From positions 11,644,501 through 11,708,500 of the forward strand of contig NC_134119.1 of the NCBI RefSeq assembly GCF_040939455.1: DNA of 64,000 nucleotides, read 5' to 3'. Positions 60,939 to 64,000 of the stretch are shown piece by piece; the first letter of the stretch is position 1, and every line of letters begins with the position of its first letter. The translations under genes were made by a program, and so were the position numbers. The stretch comes from Microcebus murinus. Lineage: Eukaryota > Chordata > Mammalia > Primates > Cheirogaleidae. The notes below the pieces were generated by a model, which had not been told where the DNA came from, searched no databases, and saw nothing but the letters and a program-made list of their open reading frames with translations.

Positions 60939-62548
60939 CTATCAACAAAATCAGCAGAGTTAAGACCAGAAAGAGGAAAGAGAAGCTCCTTTTCCATGAA
61001 AATTTCTTCTCTAATCCCAGTCACAACCTCTGGCCCTCCCTCGAAAACTGCCAACATCACCTGGATTTAGATTTAAAGTTTCCTCCTCGTCTCTGGTGGG
61101 GCAAGCCCAACTGTTTCCTTTCCTCAAAGGAAGGGCTGTGGGAGAGAAGATGAAATGCTGAAATGAGCAAGCTCTTGGACGAATGAATGGTGTCTCACCC
61201 CACCCCACCCAGCTCCCACATGAAGCAGCAGCGTCACTGGGATGCAGCATTTCCGGGACCTGAGTTCTAAGCCTTTATGTGTTTCCACCTGATAACATGA
61301 GTTGCTGGAAGTTGGGGCTCAGCTTTAAAACAAGGTTGAAAGAGGCCCTTCTCATGTGTATAATAAGACTACTTGGGAAAATGAGTCTGTCCCCACCCCT
61401 GGGGTGGGGCAGGACAGCACATTCCCAAGAACAAGCCACGATTCTTTGGGGATCCCCAGGACTGACCTTCAGATGTAGGAGTTATCACTCCCCTGAAGGA
61501 AAATATTTCTAAACCCCAAAATGTGCTATTTCACCTCCAAGGCAGGAATAGCAGTACCTTAACAGCTCTCTCCTGTTCTCACCCTGGGGTCCAGATGGGC
61601 TTGCAGGGGAGGTAGGTTGGAGGGACAGACAGGTGCCCTTGAATTTATATATTATAAAGCTATTGGTATGTGAGAATTGGGAGTGGGGAAGAAGAGAGAA
61701 GACTTATAGCTTCCATCAGAACATCAAGAATTTGTGATGACTTAAAATCCTACCCAGCTCGATACTGTTTCAGGGCCTTCTTGCTTGTGTTGGTGAGTTC
61801 TTCATCAAATACAGATTTCTTCCTCTGCTTTTGCTTCTTGGCTGTGCACAGAGAGTATGGGTTAAATATGATCCTCTTTGGCCCAAGCTCCTAAATCCCC
61901 TTAAGCTCAGGGTGATGATTCCATATTCGGTAGATATTCTGGCATCCAAAGACTGCACTTCATTCTACCTTCACTGGTTCCTCTAAGTAGCAGTTAGTGA
62001 GGACTTAGGCTCTAGAGTCAGAAAGGCCAGAGTTCAAATCCTAGGTCTCCCCACCAACCAATCACAGGGTCACCCTATCCTCTGGGCCAATAAAGAGACA
62101 GCTATACATACTGGTACATACTAATTAAAAAATGTGGGCAATTGTCTTCATCCCTGAAATTTTGTCCCTGACCATAAGCACAGGTTTCAGGGAAGACCTC
62201 CCTACTAGCTCGCCCAGGCCTCCCATCCACCTACCAGGGCCTCCTGCTGGCTCCTCCTCGGGCATCGCTCGGGCCCGCTTGGCTCTGCGATTCCTCTTGG
62301 CTAGTCGCTCAGCAAACATCTGCGCCTTGAGAATTTCAAACTGGGACCTTTCCTCCGCCTGGTAGGAAGGGGGAGCTGTGAGTGAGGAACAGACCAAGCA
62401 ACTCCGACCCCTCCCACTGGGTGAGCCCAAATTCCAAAGGAGATGCCACTCACTGTCATCTCCCCCTTTTTCTTGGCATCCTTCATAAACTTTTTCCTTT
62501 TCTTCTTTCCTCTTAAGGCCAAGTCAAACTCCTGCAGAGCCTTGGCAA
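60920..62548 (-). CDS. DDX27: DDX27, C-terminal end (last five coding exons)
   Basis: DDX27 is a nucleolar DEAD-box RNA helicase in large-subunit rRNA processing. Minus-strand exons 62548-62454, 62358-62235, 61841-61754, 61135-61061 and 60938-60920 join in frame into 132 residues and TAG. The product is the basic tail after the helicase core: GKKKRKKFMKDAKKKGEMT, then SQFEILKAQMFAERLAKRN, RAKRARAMPEEEP, KKSVFDEELTNTSKKALKQY, EERKQLGLPHQRRGGNFKSK and final RYKRRK. Lysine/arginine density fits nucleolar targeting and RNA binding. The helicase motifs lie beyond position 64000. It converges tail-to-tail on ZNFX1. Confidence 0.95.
61061..61135 (-). CDS. DDX27: DDX27 exon, second from the end
   Basis: Acceptor TCCCACAG|CCCTT; donor TCCAG|GTGATG. 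Encodes PSFEERKQLGLPHQRRGG. Confidence 0.94.
61754..61841 (-). CDS. DDX27: DDX27 exon, third from the end
   Basis: Acceptor TGCACAG|CCAAG; donor GCTGG|GTAGGA. Encodes KKQKQRKKSVFDEEL and TSKKALKQYRAG. Confidence 0.94.
61995..62090 (+). mobile_element. MIR fragment in a DDX27 intron
   Basis: Contains taggctctagagtcagaaag and agagttcaaatcctaggtc. Confidence 0.6.
62235..62358 (-). CDS. DDX27: DDX27 exon, fourth from the end
   Basis: Acceptor CCTACCAG|GCGGAG; donor CCCTG|GTAGGT. Starts AEERSQFEILKAQ. Confidence 0.94.
62454..62548 (-). CDS. DDX27: DDX27 exon, fifth from the end
   Basis: Acceptor TTATCCCAG|TTGCC; donor ATGACA|GTGAGT. Encodes AKALQEFDLALRGKKKRKK and following. Confidence 0.93.
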
Positions 62549-62708
62549 CTGGGATAAGAAGAAAGCAGATTTCAGGGGCAATTTTATATCTTTTTTAAAA
62601 TTCAAGAAGGGCACATATTTTAAATTGGTATGTAACAGCATAAAATGAAAAGCTACAATCACTTTCTCTTCCAAAGATTACCTCCATATAACTAACATGT
62701 TTTTTCTT

Positions 62709-63042
62709 TTTTTTTTTTGAGACAGAGTCTCGCTTTGTTGTCCAGGCTAGAGTGAGTGCCGTGGCATCAGCCTAGCTCACAGCAACCTCAAACTCCTGGG
62801 CTCCAGTGATCCTTCTGCCTCAGCCTCCCGAGTAGCTGGGACTACAGGCATGCGCCACCATGCCCGGCTAATTTTTTTTTTTTTATATATATATCAGTTG
62901 GCCAATTAATTTCTTTTCTATTTATAGTAGAGACGGGGTCTCGCTCTTGCTCAGGCTGGTTTTGAACTCCTGACCTTGAGCAATCCGCCCACCTCGGCCT
63001 CCCAAGAGCTAGGATTACAGGCGTGAGCCACAGCGCCCGGCC
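62709..63042 (-). mobile_element. Alu, lemur type, in a DDX27 intron
   Basis: T run to cagcgcccggcc, with the ttggccaattaatttctt segment; flanks catgttttttc on both sides. Confidence 0.92.
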
Positions 63043-63239
63043 CATGTTTTTTCAACTATTTCTCACTTAATCCATTTAAGACCTTCATGATCCATTGACT
63101 TTCTGTTATGAAAACTGAGGATTTGGTCACTTATATTTAATACTACTCCACAACTTCCCACCATATAGTTATAACTCTATTTTTAATATAGAAATTTAAT
63201 ATATACACCCTTACTTTTTTGTCTCATAAATACAGTTTC

Positions 63240-63600
63240 AGAAATTGGTGATACAACCTCTATTTAGGGATATTGTGTAATCTCTAACAAAATTACATAT
63301 GCCCTCTAACCTACAACTCTACTTTTAGGAATTTATCCTGCTAGCCAAATATACTTGCTTAATTATAAAAAGGCAAATACACAAGGTTATTCATTACATC
63401 ATTGTTCATAATGGCAAACTGGAATTGTCCCTCAACAAAGGACTAGTTAATAAATTGTGATCTACCCACATGATGGAAGACCATGCAGACATTAAAAAAA
63501 AAAAGCAGTTATATATGTGTCTATAGAAAATGATCTTCAACCTACAAAATTAAATAAAAGAGTAAATTGTAGAACAACGTGAATTTGTTATTGTTTTTGG
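63240..63600 (+). mobile_element. Old L1 fragment in a DDX27 intron
   Basis: Contains tcattgttcataatggcaaa and gtccctcaacaaaggactag. Confidence 0.6.
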
Positions 63601-63654
63601 TTTCTAGCATTGGACAGGGAATATATATTTAATTAATCTCCTGATCTTTAAAAA

Positions 63655-63980
63655 AAAATTTTTTTTGAGACAGAGTCTCACTCTGTTGCCAGGGCTAGAG
63701 TGCCGTGGCGTCAGCCTAGCTCACAGCAACCTCAAACTCCTGGGCTCAAGCGATCCTCCTGCCTCAGCCTCTCGAGTAGCTGGGACTACAGGCATGTGCC
63801 ACCATGCCTGGCTAATTTTTTCTATATATTTTTATTTGACCAATTAATTTCTTTCTATTTTTAGTAGAGACGGGGTCTCGCTCTTGCTCAGGCTGGTCTC
63901 AAACTCCTGAGCTTAAACCATCCTCCCGCCTCAGCCTCCCAGAGTACTAGGATTATAGGCATGAGCCACCACACCCAGCC
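63655..63980 (-). mobile_element. Alu, lemur type, in a DDX27 intron
   Basis: From tttttttgagacagagtc to caccacacccagcc, near the window end. Confidence 0.9.
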
Positions 63981-64000
63981 TAAAAATATTTTTTATTGTG

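Overview
This is nuclear DNA of a primate, most likely a lemur (strepsirrhine). About 45 Alu or Alu-related copies are visible. Most full-length ones carry a mid-element stretch with the motif ttaattggccaactaa, which human Alus lack. A piggyBac-type insertion, a class described from mouse lemur, agrees with this. Genes have GT-AG introns, CpG-island promoters and polyadenylation signals. The locus matches human chromosome 20q13.13 in reversed orientation.

Layout. Positions 1-380 (minus) hold the first coding exon of a secreted protein with a somatomedin-B domain, closest to SBSPON; the rest of that gene lies outside the window. From about 0.4 to 25.7 kb I see no gene, only layered repeats: L1, L2, MIR, Alu, Tigger and MER5 pieces, and a 3.65-kb hAT transposon (8078-11727) with a broken transposase. 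From 25.77 to 29.63 kb (minus) lies a five-exon non-coding gene matching ZFAS1, with three C/D-box snoRNAs of the SNORD12 family in its introns. A CpG island at about 29.56-30.5 kb is a divergent promoter for ZFAS1 (TATA box, 5'TOP-like start) and ZNFX1 (interferon-response element).

ZNFX1 runs from about 30.2 to 58.46 kb on the plus strand. Joining 13 coding exons (32384-57400) gives an uninterrupted frame of 1917 residues, about the length of human ZNFX1. It contains an SF1 helicase of the UPF1 type, NFX1-type zinc fingers and a C-terminal RZ-type finger. Downstream and convergent, the last five coding exons of DDX27 lie at 60920-62548 (minus).

How the genes fit together. ZNFX1 is an interferon-induced, RNA-binding antiviral helicase. 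The promoter ISRE and a small cluster of ISRE-like motifs in intron 2 fit that role. ZFAS1 (snoRNA host) and DDX27 (nucleolar helicase) both belong to ribosome biogenesis. No operon, CRISPR array or prokaryotic feature is present. The less expected items are the SBSPON-like exon, the piggyBac element inside an Alu tail, and the intronic ISRE cluster.
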